Part shown: positions 32,593-43,239 of the stretch, in pieces
How positions within the stretch are numbered: position 1 is the stretch's first letter
Layout: every line of letters begins with the position of its first letter
From: Zygaena filipendulae
Lineage: Eukaryota; Arthropoda; Insecta; Lepidoptera; Zygaenidae
Assembly (NCBI GenBank): GCA_907165275.2
Contig: OU015660.1
Location: forward strand, 940,001 to 1,004,000
DNA: 64,000 nucleotides
Reading direction: 5' to 3'
Notes under the pieces: model-generated
Seen by the model: the letters and a program-made list of their open reading frames with translations, nothing else
Database searches by the model: none
Told to the model about the DNA's origin: nothing
Program-made: the position numbers and the translations under genes

Positions 32593-32976
32593 CCGGCCCG
32601 GTAAGTCCCGGTTTCCACCAAAGTGGAGTGGAGGGAAATGTGCTGCGAAGCTGGCAGGTTATTACCACCAGCGGAGAGGAGATGCGTAGCGGAGGAGAGA
32701 TGTGAGCTGTACGTAGCGGAGTGTGAGCTTAGAGAGCTGTCGGGTGTGCGAGGCAGCGGGGAAGCCCTGCCGACCCACATCTCCGCTCTGCCGAGCCGCT
32801 TGCTCGCTCGCGGCCCAAAATTCTATATAAAAAATGTGACATCTCCTCTCCTCTCCGCTTGATCCATTTCCACCGAAGCTAAGTGGAGAGGATATTTCGA
32901 AATAACGACATCTGATTGGTTATTAAAAACACATCTCTCGTTTCCTCTCCTCTCCGCTTTGGTGGATACAGGGCCT
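32593..32976. mobile_element. TTCCACCAAAGYGGAG-ended element, apparently two units
   Basis: The left end CCGGTTTCCACCAAAGTGGA mirrors the right end CTCCGCTTTGGTGGATACAG. A second pair of internal ends (CTCTCCGCTTGATCC and CATTTCCACCGAAGCTAAG, about 32850-32890) suggests two elements abut. The GC-rich body gives frames on both strands that are not genes. Confidence 0.65.
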
Positions 32977-33600
32977 AAATTCCTTTAGTTATTGAGGCGG
33001 CAGTTTTGTACTTTTATATTTTGTGTGAGCACAATTGACTTTCAGCATTAAGATAGTTGAACACACGTAAAAAAATATTACTATTAATGGGAAGTTTTAG
33101 CTGAAAAAGTCTTTTCACCGCCTCTTTTTTGTATCCTTTAAGTTAAGGCTACAAAAACAACCTTGAAGACCACACGATTTAGGCATGACTTCTTCTAGTA
33201 TTGGGAATGCTTATAAATATCTATCGTACAATCTAATAAATATAAAAGTGCAGTGGTTTGTTCGTAACGTAATATTACGTGTTTTTCGTAGATCGTGATA
33301 TTACGGGGATGGCGGTGAGAGAGTTAGATTTTGACAAAACTGTACCATTGACAACGTGTATGCAAAATTTCATGATGATCAGTTGAGTAGTACGTAACAA
33401 TCGAACAAGCAAACAAATTCACATTTGCATTTATTACTAGGGATTAGTTAGGTAGTTAAGATGACACATAACATACCCAATTATATAATATTATAATGTT
33501 ATCAATAGGATGTTATTTTATATACTATCTAAAGGTTAAGGATTTTAAGAGAAGAATTTACAATATTTTTTTTAATAAAAATTCACAGGTTCCTAAACAG
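32977..33600. other. no gene recognised upstream of the core promoter
   Basis: An eroded Helitron-like fragment at about 33350-33440 (AATTTCATGATGATCAGTTG). Otherwise AT-rich. Confidence 0.35.
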
Positions 33601-33715
33601 CCCGGACCAGTATTTCGCATTTGCGTCACTGAGTAAGATTAATAAGAGAAAAAAAGCGGCACCGAGTAAGAATGGCCGGGTCAGCGATGCTCGAACATAG
33701 ATCGGGCTTAGTGTT

Positions 33716-33748
33716 TATATAGGATACGAGAGTCGCCGCCGAGTCAGT
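33716..33748 (+). promoter_or_regulatory. core promoter: TATA box plus arthropod initiator
   Basis: TATATAGG at 33716-33723 and the initiator TCAGT at 33744-33748, with its A at 33746 exactly 30 bp from the first T of the TATA box. The surroundings (33600-33800) are much richer in GC than neighbouring DNA and free of recognised repeats. This spacing is the standard geometry for a TATA-Inr promoter. Confidence 0.6.
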
Positions 33749-33963
33749 CTGATAACAAACGCCCGCGCACGCTGATCGATAAGGAGCGATCACGTGATCG
33801 CAATTCCAATACCAAATTTGAATTTTTTCGTGACTAAACAACGTTATTTTTTTATTGTGCCATCAATAGTAAGATAAGTGGCAAACGATTGGACACTTGT
33901 GTTTTTTTTTTTTTATTTTAAACTGAAGTGTTTGTGGTTTTTCTCTCGAAATATCTTGAATAG
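33746..33963 (+). other. predicted non-coding first exon (5' leader)
   Basis: From the initiator A to a strong donor TAG|GTGAGTG. The 218 nt contain no ATG on the plus strand, as expected of an untranslated leader and unlikely by chance at this length. The next plus-strand exon with a good acceptor and start codon is at 58714, so this is tentatively the leader of the CD36-like gene across an intron of about 24.7 kb. It could instead serve another transcript. Confidence 0.45.
33786..33801. promoter_or_regulatory. 16-bp perfect palindrome with CACGTG E-box
   Basis: GCGATCACGTGATCGC, about 40 bp past the predicted start site. The core TCACGTGA is the preferred site of MiT/TFE-class bHLH-ZIP factors; CACGTG alone also suits Myc/Max or bHLH-PAS dimers. 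Function is inferred from position and symmetry. Confidence 0.45.
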
Positions 33964-34114
33964 GTGAGTGTTAAAGATTCTATTTTCCGTTGAAGCAAAA
34001 ATTATAAACATTTTTTTTTTATCTATACAAATAAAGTGTCAGTATGTAATTTCAATTTAACAGCTTTTCACAAAATGCATACGAAACGGGACTTACATAA
34101 AAAAATTAAAAATT

Positions 34115-34284
34115 TTCTCTGTCTGTTTGTTCGGGCTAATCTTTAAAACGGCTGAACCGATTTTGACGGGACTTTCACTCACCGATAGCTTATGTTATAA
34201 GGAGTAACTAAGCTACTTTTTATCCTGGAATTCCCGCGAGAACTCCGAAATTAACGCGGGCGAAACCGCGGGGAACAGCTAATT
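34115..34284 (+). mobile_element. Helitron-like element
   Basis: 'TTAAAACGGCTGAACCGATT' through 'AACGCGGGCGAAACCGCGG' with the terminal CTAG mutated to CTAA. Confidence 0.6.
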
Positions 34285-34379
34285 TAATAAAGAAACATAT
34301 TTCATGGTAGAGACCGCTTCAACCACTACTTTAGTTGTGCAATAAAGGATTAATAAATAAATAAAACGTAAAATACATA

Positions 34380-34606
34380 ATAGCTATCCCGCGCGGTTTC
34401 TCCCGCGATAATTGCGGAGTTCCCGTGGGAATTCCGGATTACAATATGTATTATATTACCTTGGTTACTCAGCGAAAATGTAGCTTTCTGATGGTGAAAG
34501 AATTTTTGGAATTAGTCCCGTAGTTTTTGAGTTAAATCAAACACACATTGTTTGTCACAAACAAAAAATAAATAAATCTTTCCTCTTTATTATATTAGTA
34601 TAGATA
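34380..34606 (-). mobile_element. Helitron-like element
   Basis: Reverse orientation, 'ATAGCTATCCCGCGCGGTTT' to 'CCTCTTTATTATATTAGTATAGAT'. Confidence 0.6.
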
Positions 34607-34609
34607 ATT

Positions 34610-35030
34610 AGATATGTTACCTTTAAAACTGGCAGAAATAGAAATTAATTAATTTTCTGGCGTGTCACATAAAAATGCATAAAATAATTATTAGACACAT
34701 CGTCAATGTTATCTACTAATGGTTTTTTCTTTTAATTTTTATATTATTTAAATAAGTTAGGTAAGTCATACAACTTATCCGTTTACCTCTCAAAGCTAAT
34801 AACAAACAAAATACAACATCAATTGTATAATTTTAACGCGCTAATTACTAATCGGCAATTACTTTGAAACACTTGCCTAAGCGTCAATAAAATTATAACC
34901 GTAAAGAAATTTCGACAATCTTTAGCTACTATAATAAAAGAGTAGAATCCGCGATTCTGTAGGTACATTGAATATTTTTAACCGAAAATTGACAGGAGGC
35001 GATAAAAGAAAAGTAACCAACCACAAAAAA
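34610..35030. other. AT-rich intronic spacer
   Basis: No element ends or coding frames recognised. Confidence 0.35.
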
Positions 35031-35400
35031 GTTTCTAAAACTCTCTTTTGTCTGTCTGTCTATCTGTTCACGATAATCTCCGAATCTACTGAACGGATTG
35101 ACGTGTGGTTTTCACAGGTAGATTAAGCTTAGCCTGGAACAACATAAAGGCTTTGTTTAATTTAAATCAGATGTCGGGAAAAAAGTTGTACCTATATAAA
35201 AAGGACTAACAGTTCCCCGCGGTTTCACCCGCGGTAACTTCGAGTTCCCGCGGGATTTTCAGGATAAAAGTACTCTATTTCTTTCCTGTACCCCTGAAAA
35301 CGTGTAGTAATTGTGCAAAATTTACGGTGATACCGCGGGAATTCCGGGATAAAAAGTACCTACCCTATGCCCTTGTCTGTATCCCTTACGTGTATGCGAA
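35030..35400. mobile_element. Helitron-like fragments in both orientations
   Basis: A forward piece 35040-35180 ('GTCTGTCTGTCTATCTGTTC', 'GATTGACGTGTGGTTTTCAC') and a reverse piece 35206-35400 with two internal blocks ending 'CTTACGTGTATGCGAAAG'. The GGAC MITE follows. Confidence 0.55.
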
Positions 35401-35445
35401 AGTCTATAGATACCACTTGACGGAAAGCGATGTGATTGGCTATTT

Positions 35446-35680
35446 GGACATAGATAAACAATAGTGTGTGAACCCACATTGGAAAAATTTTGAATAAATT
35501 GTGTTTTAAAATCATATCGTCATTTTGTTTCAGTATTTTTTTATGTTTCAGTGTTTTTTGGTATTTAAACAATGTAATAAGGTAAACACATATTTAAAAA
35601 ACGCTCTATAACTCTCAATAAAGCGTTTTGAATCAATAACTTTATACTGTGGGTTAACATGTTATTGCTTATCTGCGTCC
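35446..35680 (-). mobile_element. GGAC MITE, copy 1
   Basis: Inverted ends GGACATAGATAAACAATA and the complement of TATTGCTTATCTGCGTCC. The 4-bp sequence ATTT flanks both sides (35442-35445, 35681-35684). Same family as 40133-40351, 52293-52526 and 58082-58321. Confidence 0.85.
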
Positions 35681-35825
35681 ATTTGAAATGAACTTTATGG
35701 TGACTGGTATTTGATTGCGTCGCAACGATGTGATTGGTTTTTATTTTGATCATTCCCCCCGCAAAAATTGGTGGACGTAGATTGCGTTGTAAAAGTTTGT
35801 ATTGTTCGTCTATTCTCTTATAATG

Positions 35826-35929
35826 TCTTCGCCTGTGTTCATCACACAAAGTCCACCCCCGCCGGGAATGGAACCAGCAACTTTCGATCAGCGGGTAGGC
35901 ATAGTGACCGACTGCGCCAATTATATATA
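35826..35929 (-). mobile_element. tRNA-derived SINE, 5' half
   Basis: Reverse complement of the SINE head, with a degenerate B box (GGGAATGGAACCAGC on the plus strand), directly beside a full copy. Confidence 0.65.
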
Positions 35930-36183
35930 ATTCACTTCACTTCACAACACACAGATCTACTTGATCCCACACTAAGCTATAAGCTTGTGTCGTGGAAACC
36001 AAGCAAACGTGGTATACTACACATATTACTACATATATATTATACTATAGATATATATACACACCTAGACTGGAAAATGGAACCCTGTGTTCATCACACA
36101 AAGTCTTCCCCCACCGGGAATCGAACCCGGAACCTCTTGATTAGCGGGCAGGCATGGTGACCATTGCACCAATCGGGTCGTCA
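35930..36183 (-). mobile_element. tRNA-derived SINE, near full length
   Basis: Read on the minus strand: GACGACCCGATTGG head, intact B box GGGTTCGATTCCCGG, 'TTTGTGTGATGAACACAGGG', 'CCACGTTTGCTTGGTTTCCA', 'CAAGTAGATCTGTGTGTTGT' and an AT-rich tail. Only a tRNA-like pol III promoter, no protein. Confidence 0.85.
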
Positions 36184-36426
36184 AATATCGCCAATAATGC
36201 TTACAAAAAACGTGGGTTTACGCGCGTTAACGACCATCACGTAATGTTATGATTAACCAGCGGATCGGCGACAATATAAAGAAATGATAAACTTAATTGT
36301 CATCTCATTCAAATACATTATTCATGAAAATGTCTATCTTAAATGTTAAAGAAAGAGACGAACGTCTATACCTAGCCATTTTACTGTAGTTAAAACGTCC
36401 CATACCTTGCTTTTTTAACTAGAATA

Positions 36427-36749
36427 GGGATGTTGACGACTTTTGAAAATCAAAATTCTAATTAGTCCGTCAGTTAGAAAATAAAAAAACAATAGACACG
36501 TATTTATTGCTTTTTTAAATAAATTAAAATATTCAGAGATAAAGCGCATTAAAGTTTAGGATGAGGAGGTCGTGACGTCACTAACCGCAAAACAGCCATA
36601 CAAACTGTCAGAATAGTGACGTCACGCGAAATTTCAACTCAATATATTGCCGTTATTTTTTGATTACGTAAAAAAAGAAAAAATACGTGTCCAATATTTT
36701 TTAATAATCTACAAGACGGACTAAAAAATAAAAATTAGTCAACATGCCC
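36427..36749 (+). mobile_element. CRE-type MITE, copy D
   Basis: GGGATGTTGACGAC to GTCAACATGCCC. GTGACGTCAC at 36572-36581 and 36616-36625, the same 44-bp spacing as copies A and B. Confidence 0.85.
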
Positions 36750-36760
36750 ATTATAAAACC

Positions 36761-36983
36761 CTAGCTGTTCCCTGCGGTTTCACCCGCGGTAATTTCGGAG
36801 TTCCTGCGGGAACTCCTGGACAAAAAGTACACTATGTTCTCCTCTGTACTTCTGACAATATATTGTGTGCAAAATTTCATGATGATCGGTTAAGCCGTTA
36901 AGGCGTGAAAGCGTAACAGACAGACAGACAGACAGACCGACAGACAGATAGATTTACTTTCGCATTTATAATATTAGTACGGA
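36761..36983 (-). mobile_element. Helitron-like element, near intact
   Basis: CTAGCTGTTCCCTGCGGTTT to 'ATTTATAATATTAGTACGGA' before T. It contains a (GACA)n tract at about 36927-36955 in the position of the GGAT tract of other copies. Confidence 0.75.
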
Positions 36984-37049
36984 TGTAGTAGTATTAAGTG
37001 GCGTCTCTGAACGTTTTTGTGAATGGAAAGGCTGTCGAAACACACATCT

Positions 37050-37203
37050 TTATAAATAAAAATGAATGTTTGTGTGTCTGTCCTCTATGCGTTTGAAAAC
37101 CATTAGTCTGATTGTGATGAAACTTAGGCGGGTTGTTCTACCTGCGCCCGCAAAGGTTTCTGATCCCAAAATTCACACGGGTGAAATCGCGGGGCACAGC
37201 TAG
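37050..37203 (+). mobile_element. Helitron-like element, short subfamily
   Basis: 'TATAAATAAAAATGAATGTT' start, 'GTGAAATCGCGGGGCACAGCTAG' end before T. Confidence 0.6.
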
Positions 37204-37443
37204 TTTACCTAACTATAATAATACATAGCTTTTTCTTTTTGAAATCATTAAAATATATATAATATGTAACATCGTTAGAAATATAAGTTGTTATAAAAAT
37301 TTAAATAATAACATATAACAACAATAATAATCAATCTCATTCCGTAACATATAGAGTACTTATTATCTTTTTATGTCAGTTGTATATCAAACCAGTTGAC
37401 TGGTGTTTAAGATGGAGATTTTAGAAGAGATTACAAAATGGCT

Positions 37444-37701
37444 CTATAATTTCACAATGCGGCGTCTTTGCACTTTGCCTAATTTAAAATTTGTAATTGC
37501 AACATGCGACTTGCATTTCGAACTGTTAATAATTTTGTGTTGACATTTTAATGTTTGACTGATCGTTTCTGTTTTACTTTTGATCTCACTTTGACTTGTA
37601 AACTGCGGTCCATATTTGTAATAATCGCTACTCAAGAGCAGGTCATCTCTCAATACGTTGGCAAATGAAAAAGACAAAGTAAGACTTGAGAGCTTATCCA
37701 T
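37444..37701 (-). CDS. possible small intronless gene, 85 codons, unknown function
   Basis: The ATG at 37701 has a good context (GGAAAATGG). A TATTTATAG box stands about 95 bp upstream on the same strand. The product is 85 residues, with Ser and Thr in the first half and a Lys/Arg-rich C-terminus (KLGKVQRRRIVKL). No repeat family covers the frame and its codon mix looks less random than its neighbours. No domain, signal peptide or polyadenylation site was recognised. It would lie inside the proposed large intron, on the opposite strand. It may well be chance. Confidence 0.2.
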   Translation of the reverse strand: MDKLSSLTLSFSFANVLRDDLLLSSDYYKYGPQFTSQSEIKSKTETISQTLKCQHKIINSSKCKSHVAITNFKLGKVQRRRIVKL

Positions 37702-37709
37702 TTTCCGGA

Positions 37710-38735
37710 GTTTTTATTAATACGGCTCTTAATTATTGTCATGATTGATATCATTAATTGCAATCATAATTACGAGTAATCTATAAATACTCTATATCTA
37801 TAACGTTTTTTGATGCCACATATTAATTGTAACTTCTATTGCACCCAATTTTGGGCATGATTGAAATTTTTCATTGGCAACATTCATCAACAAATTATTA
37901 TAATTGCCAGTTTGAAAGTTGACGGTTTGTTTCCGGAAAATATGATTTCGTTCTCAATTTCCCCATGCTGCTCTGCGGGTGCGTTCAAGACCAGTCACAG
38001 TTTATATAAAAAAAGCTTGACAGTTGAATTAGGGATAAAAATATGGTATTTTGCGTACTATATAATTTTTCTATGATATACCTATAGTATAACTGACTGA
38101 AATATACTAGGATACTATACGAGTGGTAAAGGGTTACCACATAGGATTGTATTATAAACATAAGAATTTAGAGAATTATCATAGAAAACAAAGTTTAATT
38201 CAGTGAAAAGTGAAATATGCAAAGTTTCACTTACCCATTAGTTTTGTTTTTATATTCTAAATACTAACCCTGAGTTAAAGTCACAGTAACCACGATTCCA
38301 AAATAAGAACTGAATTATTGCAAAACTTTGTTCATATTATGCCGATGACCTTTCTCATATTTCTAATTAAAAGATGACTAAAAACATTTTGAAATAAACT
38401 ATTGCTCCAACCTTCAAACTTGCAGGCTGTCAGATCTTTTACATTAACTGCTACAGTACAACGTCCCGTCCCAACTTACACGAAATTATGTAAATATCTT
38501 TAAAATATAAAATATATAAACAAATAAAAATGACGATTTAAGCAAAAAAGATTGATCTCAGCAGTCAAAGTCATAAGAAAACAAATAATAAGAAATGTTT
38601 ACGGAAATCATTGTTTACAATATTATTATTTAATTGCATCTCTAAAACAACACAGTCAATAAATAATCTTAATCCTCACTTCCTTTTGGCATAATCAGCT
38701 GTTTTTACATTTTTTTGCAAAAAATAATACAAAAA
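37710..38735. other. intronic DNA without recognised repeats or genes
   Basis: One of the longest repeat-poor stretches of the right half. AT-rich, no convincing coding frame. Confidence 0.4.
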
Positions 38736-38740
38736 TTTGC

Positions 38741-38947
38741 TTTATGAATATTGCGAATATAAATGCGAAAGTAACTCTGTCTGTCTGTCTGTCTGTTACG
38801 CTTTCTCGCCTTAACGGCTCAACCGAACATCACGAAATCTTGCAGACACGTTGTCAGGGGTACAGAGAAGGACATAGAGTACTTTTTATCCCGGAATTCC
38901 CGCGGGAACTTCAAATTAACGCGGGTGAAACCGCGGGGAACAGTCAA
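38741..38947 (+). mobile_element. Helitron-like element, full length
   Basis: 'GCGAATATAAATGCGAAAG', a (CTGT)n tract, 'TCAGGGGTACAGAGAAGGAC' and an end of 'CCGCGGGGAACAGTCAA', with CTAG mutated. Confidence 0.7.
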
Positions 38948-39489
38948 TTTTTAATATTTTCGGAACTTTTCCATAGCGCAGTAGCGATAAATGCTCATTC
39001 AATATTCATGAGGTCACCAATTACAGTACTCAACATTACCCTTTTTGGTTTTGCAGTTAGACCTTGTGATAGATAATTATGTTATTTTTTATTTAAATAG
39101 TATAATTATCATTGAAACACAGACGTATCAATTTATCAGTATTACTCTAAATTTTCCTGAGAATGACTCAATGCCTAGGTCATCCAATCTATCCTTACAT
39201 TTTTAGCCTATAGCCTTCCTCGGTAAATGGGCTATCTAACACTGAAAGAATTTTTCAAATAGGACCATTAGTTCCCGAGATTAGCGCGTCCAAGCAAACC
39301 AACAAACTCCTAAGAACCTTCAACTAAAAGTGCTGCGGTAGGTACCTACTAAAGATCCAGTCGTAAAGCAAAGGATTTGTAGGGTTTAAACGTGTTTCCA
39401 TGAACGGGTATGCAAAGTTAACAGAAATGCGTTAATAGATAGATAACAATAATATGATTACTTAGCTTTTGCATAATACATAGTTATAA

Positions 39490-39680
39490 CTAGCTGTGCC
39501 CCGCAGTTTCACCTGCATGAAAGGTTTTTAAACAACAACTTTTTTTCCCGACATCCGATTTCAATGAAACAAAGCCTATATTTAGCTCCAGGCTAAGCTT
39601 AATCTACCTGTGAAAACTGCATGACAATCGGTTCAGTAGATGCGGGGATTATCGCGAACAGACAGACAGACAGAAAAGGA
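39490..39680 (-). mobile_element. Helitron-like element, divergent subfamily
   Basis: CTAGCTGTGCCCCGCAGTTT, then 'CGACATCCGATTTCAATGAA' and 'ACAGACAGACAGAC'. Related to the piece at 35040-35180. Confidence 0.6.
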
Positions 39681-39723
39681 TTCATTAACGCTCTGATGTA
39701 ACAGCTGAATCTGTCACAACGCG

Positions 39724-40085
39724 TCCTTTGAACGTCTGGATTAGTGCAGTAGGTCTGCCTCCCCGCTATTCAAGAGGTTTCGGGTTCGATTCTCGGTTGG
39801 GGTAAACTTTGTGTGATGAATATGAGGTTCCTCTTACCAGCTTAGGCGTATTTATATATCTATAATATATACGTGTGTTATAATATACATATAGTATATA
39901 CCACGCTTGCTTGGTTCTTCTTCTTCTTTAATAATGGCGTTCATAATTATAATTTGCCAATGACAATGTTTCTTGGTTGCCACGACTCAACCTTATAATA
40001 TATAGTATATGTAGTTTAGTGTGGAATCACGTAGATCTATCTGTGCTGTGTGGTGTAGTAGATTATTATTTTTATTATTATTAGG
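39724..40085 (+). mobile_element. tRNA-derived SINE, diverged
   Basis: B box CGGGTTCGATTCTCGG, 'CTTTGTGTGATGAATATGAG' and a right part matching the SINE consensus. It is interrupted by 'TTCTTCTTCTTTAATAATGG' near 39915 and ends in an ATT-rich tail. Confidence 0.65.
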
Positions 40086-40132
40086 TATAAAAATTAACAA
40101 CACAAACATACAATCTTTACACGTAATTAAAT

Positions 40133-40351
40133 GGACGCAGATAAGCAATAACATGTTAACCCACAAAATTAAGTTATTGATTCAGAACGATTTATTGAGA
40201 GTTAGGGAACGTTTTTTTATTACATTGCTTAAATATGTAACTAAATATTGAACATAAAAAATGTTGACACAAATGGCGCTCCTACTTTTAAAACACGATA
40301 TACTCAAAATTTCTCCAGTGTGGGTTAACACACTATTGCTTATCTATGGCC
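40133..40351 (+). mobile_element. GGAC MITE, copy 2
   Basis: GGACGCAGATAAGCAATAAC to TATTGCTTATCTATGGCC. The 4-bp flanks here are AAAT (40129-40132 and 40352-40355), the reverse complement of the ATTT seen at the other copies, so they are a true target duplication rather than part of the element. Confidence 0.85.
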
Positions 40352-40449
40352 AAATGTTACTTAAATTCGTAACTCTTGCCGCAAGCCGCGTTGGAAGTTG
40401 GAGCGTCGTTCCAAAAACTACATCACCGAATGTTACGGGGTGACGAATT

Positions 40450-41280
40450 TTTCCAACCCTGCCTGCGGGGCTAAGATACGCAACACGATAAAATTTTATC
40501 GAGCCAATTTATCGATTCTCGTCGACGAAGCCATACAATATGTCGAAAGTATATATTTACTTTAGAAAGATGGCTTCTCACAGAATTATATGAGTATATA
40601 ATATATTATACCTGAAGAATAAAGCTCTCGTCTGTTAAAGCCTTTATGATTCCGAGAACTACAGTTGATGTTGTTTGTTGTAACGAATCATGATTACCAT
40701 ATTAACATTACGCATTTTTAACATCAAAGGTATACCTTTGATGCGGAAAATGTAAATACCAACAAGATTCCGCTAAAACCGTGTACCTATTAAGCGTGTT
40801 AGCGTGTCTATAAAGAGTCTTTGTCAATATCTTGACAATCGTCAAAACAATATTATTATGCTATAAACTTATTGTATTTTAAAAAAGCACAATAAATTGT
40901 TTACAATTTGTTTCATTTTATTTTTGCGGAAGGTTTAGAATTATTTTAAGATACAGCGGTTTTATAACACTGTGATAGTGGCAATGTTTTTTTTGTATAA
41001 ATTTGTGTATAAATGGTTGGTATTTTAATGAAAAATAAAACCAGTTTCTTTTAAAATGAATTTAACTGACTAAAAGGAAGCAAAAAATTCAGATAGGTAC
41101 ATTTTACGGATTAGCAACAAAAAAAAAAAATTTTTATATATCGATTGAAATCAGTAATAGTGGAAATGTATTAGGTATATTTATAAATTTAACTAATATG
41201 TATATAATGTATAAAACGGATCTATTTAAATTTTCCTCAATTCATCATTTAACATACAAAATTAGAAATTAAAAAACTTG
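40450..41280. other. intronic AT-rich DNA, nothing assigned
   Basis: No coding frame or element termini recognised. Confidence 0.35.
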
Positions 41281-41389
41281 AGATTAACGGGTGAATGTCT
41301 TTTTTACATCTAATATGTCTATAAAAATCTCGTAGTGTTTATTATCGAACTCCTCCGAAACGCCTTGATCGATTTTTATGAAATAAATA

Positions 41390-41466
41390 ATATAATGATA
41401 ACACCAATCGTTGGTAACAGGTAACAGGCTGCTACGCCGCGAGTCGTGGGTTCGAACCCAACCCAT
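41390..41466 (-). repeat. tRNA-like fragment
   Basis: 'GAGTCGTGGGTTCGAACCCAACCCAT' includes a B-box-like GGGTTCGAACCC, but no complete cloverleaf is seen. Probably a different SINE head. Confidence 0.4.
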
Positions 41467-41694
41467 TTATTTGATAAATATTGGTGTTCATTTTAAGTGC
41501 TGTTGTTTAGTTGTTTGGTATATTTCATAAGTAAATATATATATTTAGAACAAAAAGTATATAAGCATTATATAGCCTCACGCCTGCCTAATATCTATAG
41601 TACATGTTCTACTTATAGTTTGAGACCAGGGCGGTGTTCTGTGATAAATATTCAATTTTTTTCTGTAAGTTTATCAAGAATGTACTTAACTAAT

Positions 41695-42150
41695 TGACGA
41701 CCGCATTGGCTGAGTAGGTCACCATGCCTACTTGCTAATCAGAGGTTCCGGGTTCATTTCCGGTTGGGGGTCGACTTTGTGTGATGAACACAGGGTTCCC
41801 CGTTCCACTTTTGAATTTGGACGTTTTTTTGTATCTAAACTATAATATCCTACTAATATTTAAATGTGAAAGTGTGGATGTTTTGATGTTTGTTACTCAA
41901 TCACGAAAAAACGGCTGAACGGATTTGGATGAAATTTGGAACGCACGTTTTCAGGGGTACAGAGAAGGACATACGGTACTGTTTATCCCGGAATTCCCGC
42001 GGGAACTCCGAAATTACCGCGGGTGAAACTGCGGGGCAAAGCTGCTAGTAAGTAATAATATGTGGTATATATCATGTTAGCTTGGTTTCCACGATACAAG
42101 CTTATGTAGCTTAGTGTGGGGTCAAGTAGATATGTGTGTTATTAGTATTA
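41695..42150 (+). mobile_element. tRNA-derived SINE interrupted by a Helitron-like element
   Basis: SINE head and body 41695-41847, Helitron-like insert 41848-42048, SINE right part 42049-42150. The B box has decayed to GGGTTCATTTCCGG. Confidence 0.8.
41848..42048 (+). mobile_element. Helitron-like element, intact, inside the SINE
   Basis: TCCTACTAATATTTAAATGT start, GAAACTGCGGGGCAAAGCTG then CTAG end. Inserted exactly between A (41847) and T (42049) of the SINE, with no duplicated target bases. Confidence 0.85.
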
Positions 42151-43060
42151 CCTATTTGTTATTATAATTTATTTTTCCTGTATCAAATTAGACAGTAAAA
42201 TCACTGATATTAATGATACTAGGCGCACAGCAAAGAAAAGCGATGAATTCCCCTTAGGTATATTCCGTCGACTCATCCCATCTCGCATACCTACATAAAT
42301 ACCTAATGTGTTTTATTAAAATGGAAAATATTATGCGTTTGTTGTTTCGTCGTTGTCGCACAAACAATTCCATAAGGACTTATTATGACGTAATAGTTCG
42401 ACGAACATTCAACGGCCAAGCCCTACCTTTTTTACCAATAACCAAGATGTAGAGTTTGACTCTGACTGAACCTGGTGTTATTTTTTTTTATTGTTATAAA
42501 CGTGGTACATAAAGCTATGTACTTCGGATCTGAGACAGATCTTGTGGGTCACGATGCGCAACACATATCAAAGCTTAGTTTGAGATCTCTACAGGAGATC
42601 TCATAACTTTTTACATACTCTTTGTGGGTCTTGGCAGACAATTTCACTTTGCTCACGACCTGTTTGGAAATGTTGAATCAAAAATAAAATATATAACAAT
42701 TGAATACGAGTATTATATTATACAATAACATAGGAATAAAATTAAAGTATTTTAAAAATAATTTTAATTTATATTATTTATTGTAATCTAATCTAATCTC
42801 AGGTGAGGTGAAGCAGGTCTCTCTAAGGTGAAACAGGGGAAGTATTACAACCAAATGAACTCTTGATTGAAGTACCTACTGAGAATAAAGGGGTATTCAG
42901 TGTTCGAATCTCGATTCAAATATCTTAAAAAAAAACAACCATTAAAAGGTCATGAAACTCTACCTTGTAATTTAGGTAGTATATATATATAGTATATATA
43001 TAGTAGTAATACCCCTTTCCTATCAAATGTAACGTTCACTTTCCTTTTTTTAAACTCGCC
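42151..43060. other. intronic AT-rich DNA
   Basis: A short palindrome GAGATCTCTACAGGAGATCTC lies at about 42582-42602, with AT microsatellites near 42980. No coding frame. Confidence 0.35.
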
Positions 43061-43064
43061 GTTT

Positions 43065-43228
43065 TTCACGGTAAATTCTTAGTTTCCGCGGGAATTACGG
43101 AATAAAAAGTACCCTATGTCCTACTCTGTATCCCTGACAGCGTGTATGCAAAATTTCATGATGATCCGTTAAGCCGTTGAGGCGTGAAAGCGTAACAAAC
43201 AAACTCACATTTATAATATTAGTAAGGA
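43065..43228 (-). mobile_element. Helitron-like element, 3' side eroded
   Basis: 'TTTCCGCGGGAATTACGGAA' to 'TTATAATATTAGTAAGGA' before T. Confidence 0.65.
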
Positions 43229-43239
43229 TTTAAAGGTCA

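Noticed and set aside
33626..33841. 71-codon minus-strand frame over the promoter region
   Set aside because: No domain, and the plus-strand TATA-initiator and donor signals explain the higher GC better.
36927..36955. Possible CRISPR-like or regulatory tandem
   Set aside because: A simple (GACA)n microsatellite inside a Helitron-like copy, with no spacers.
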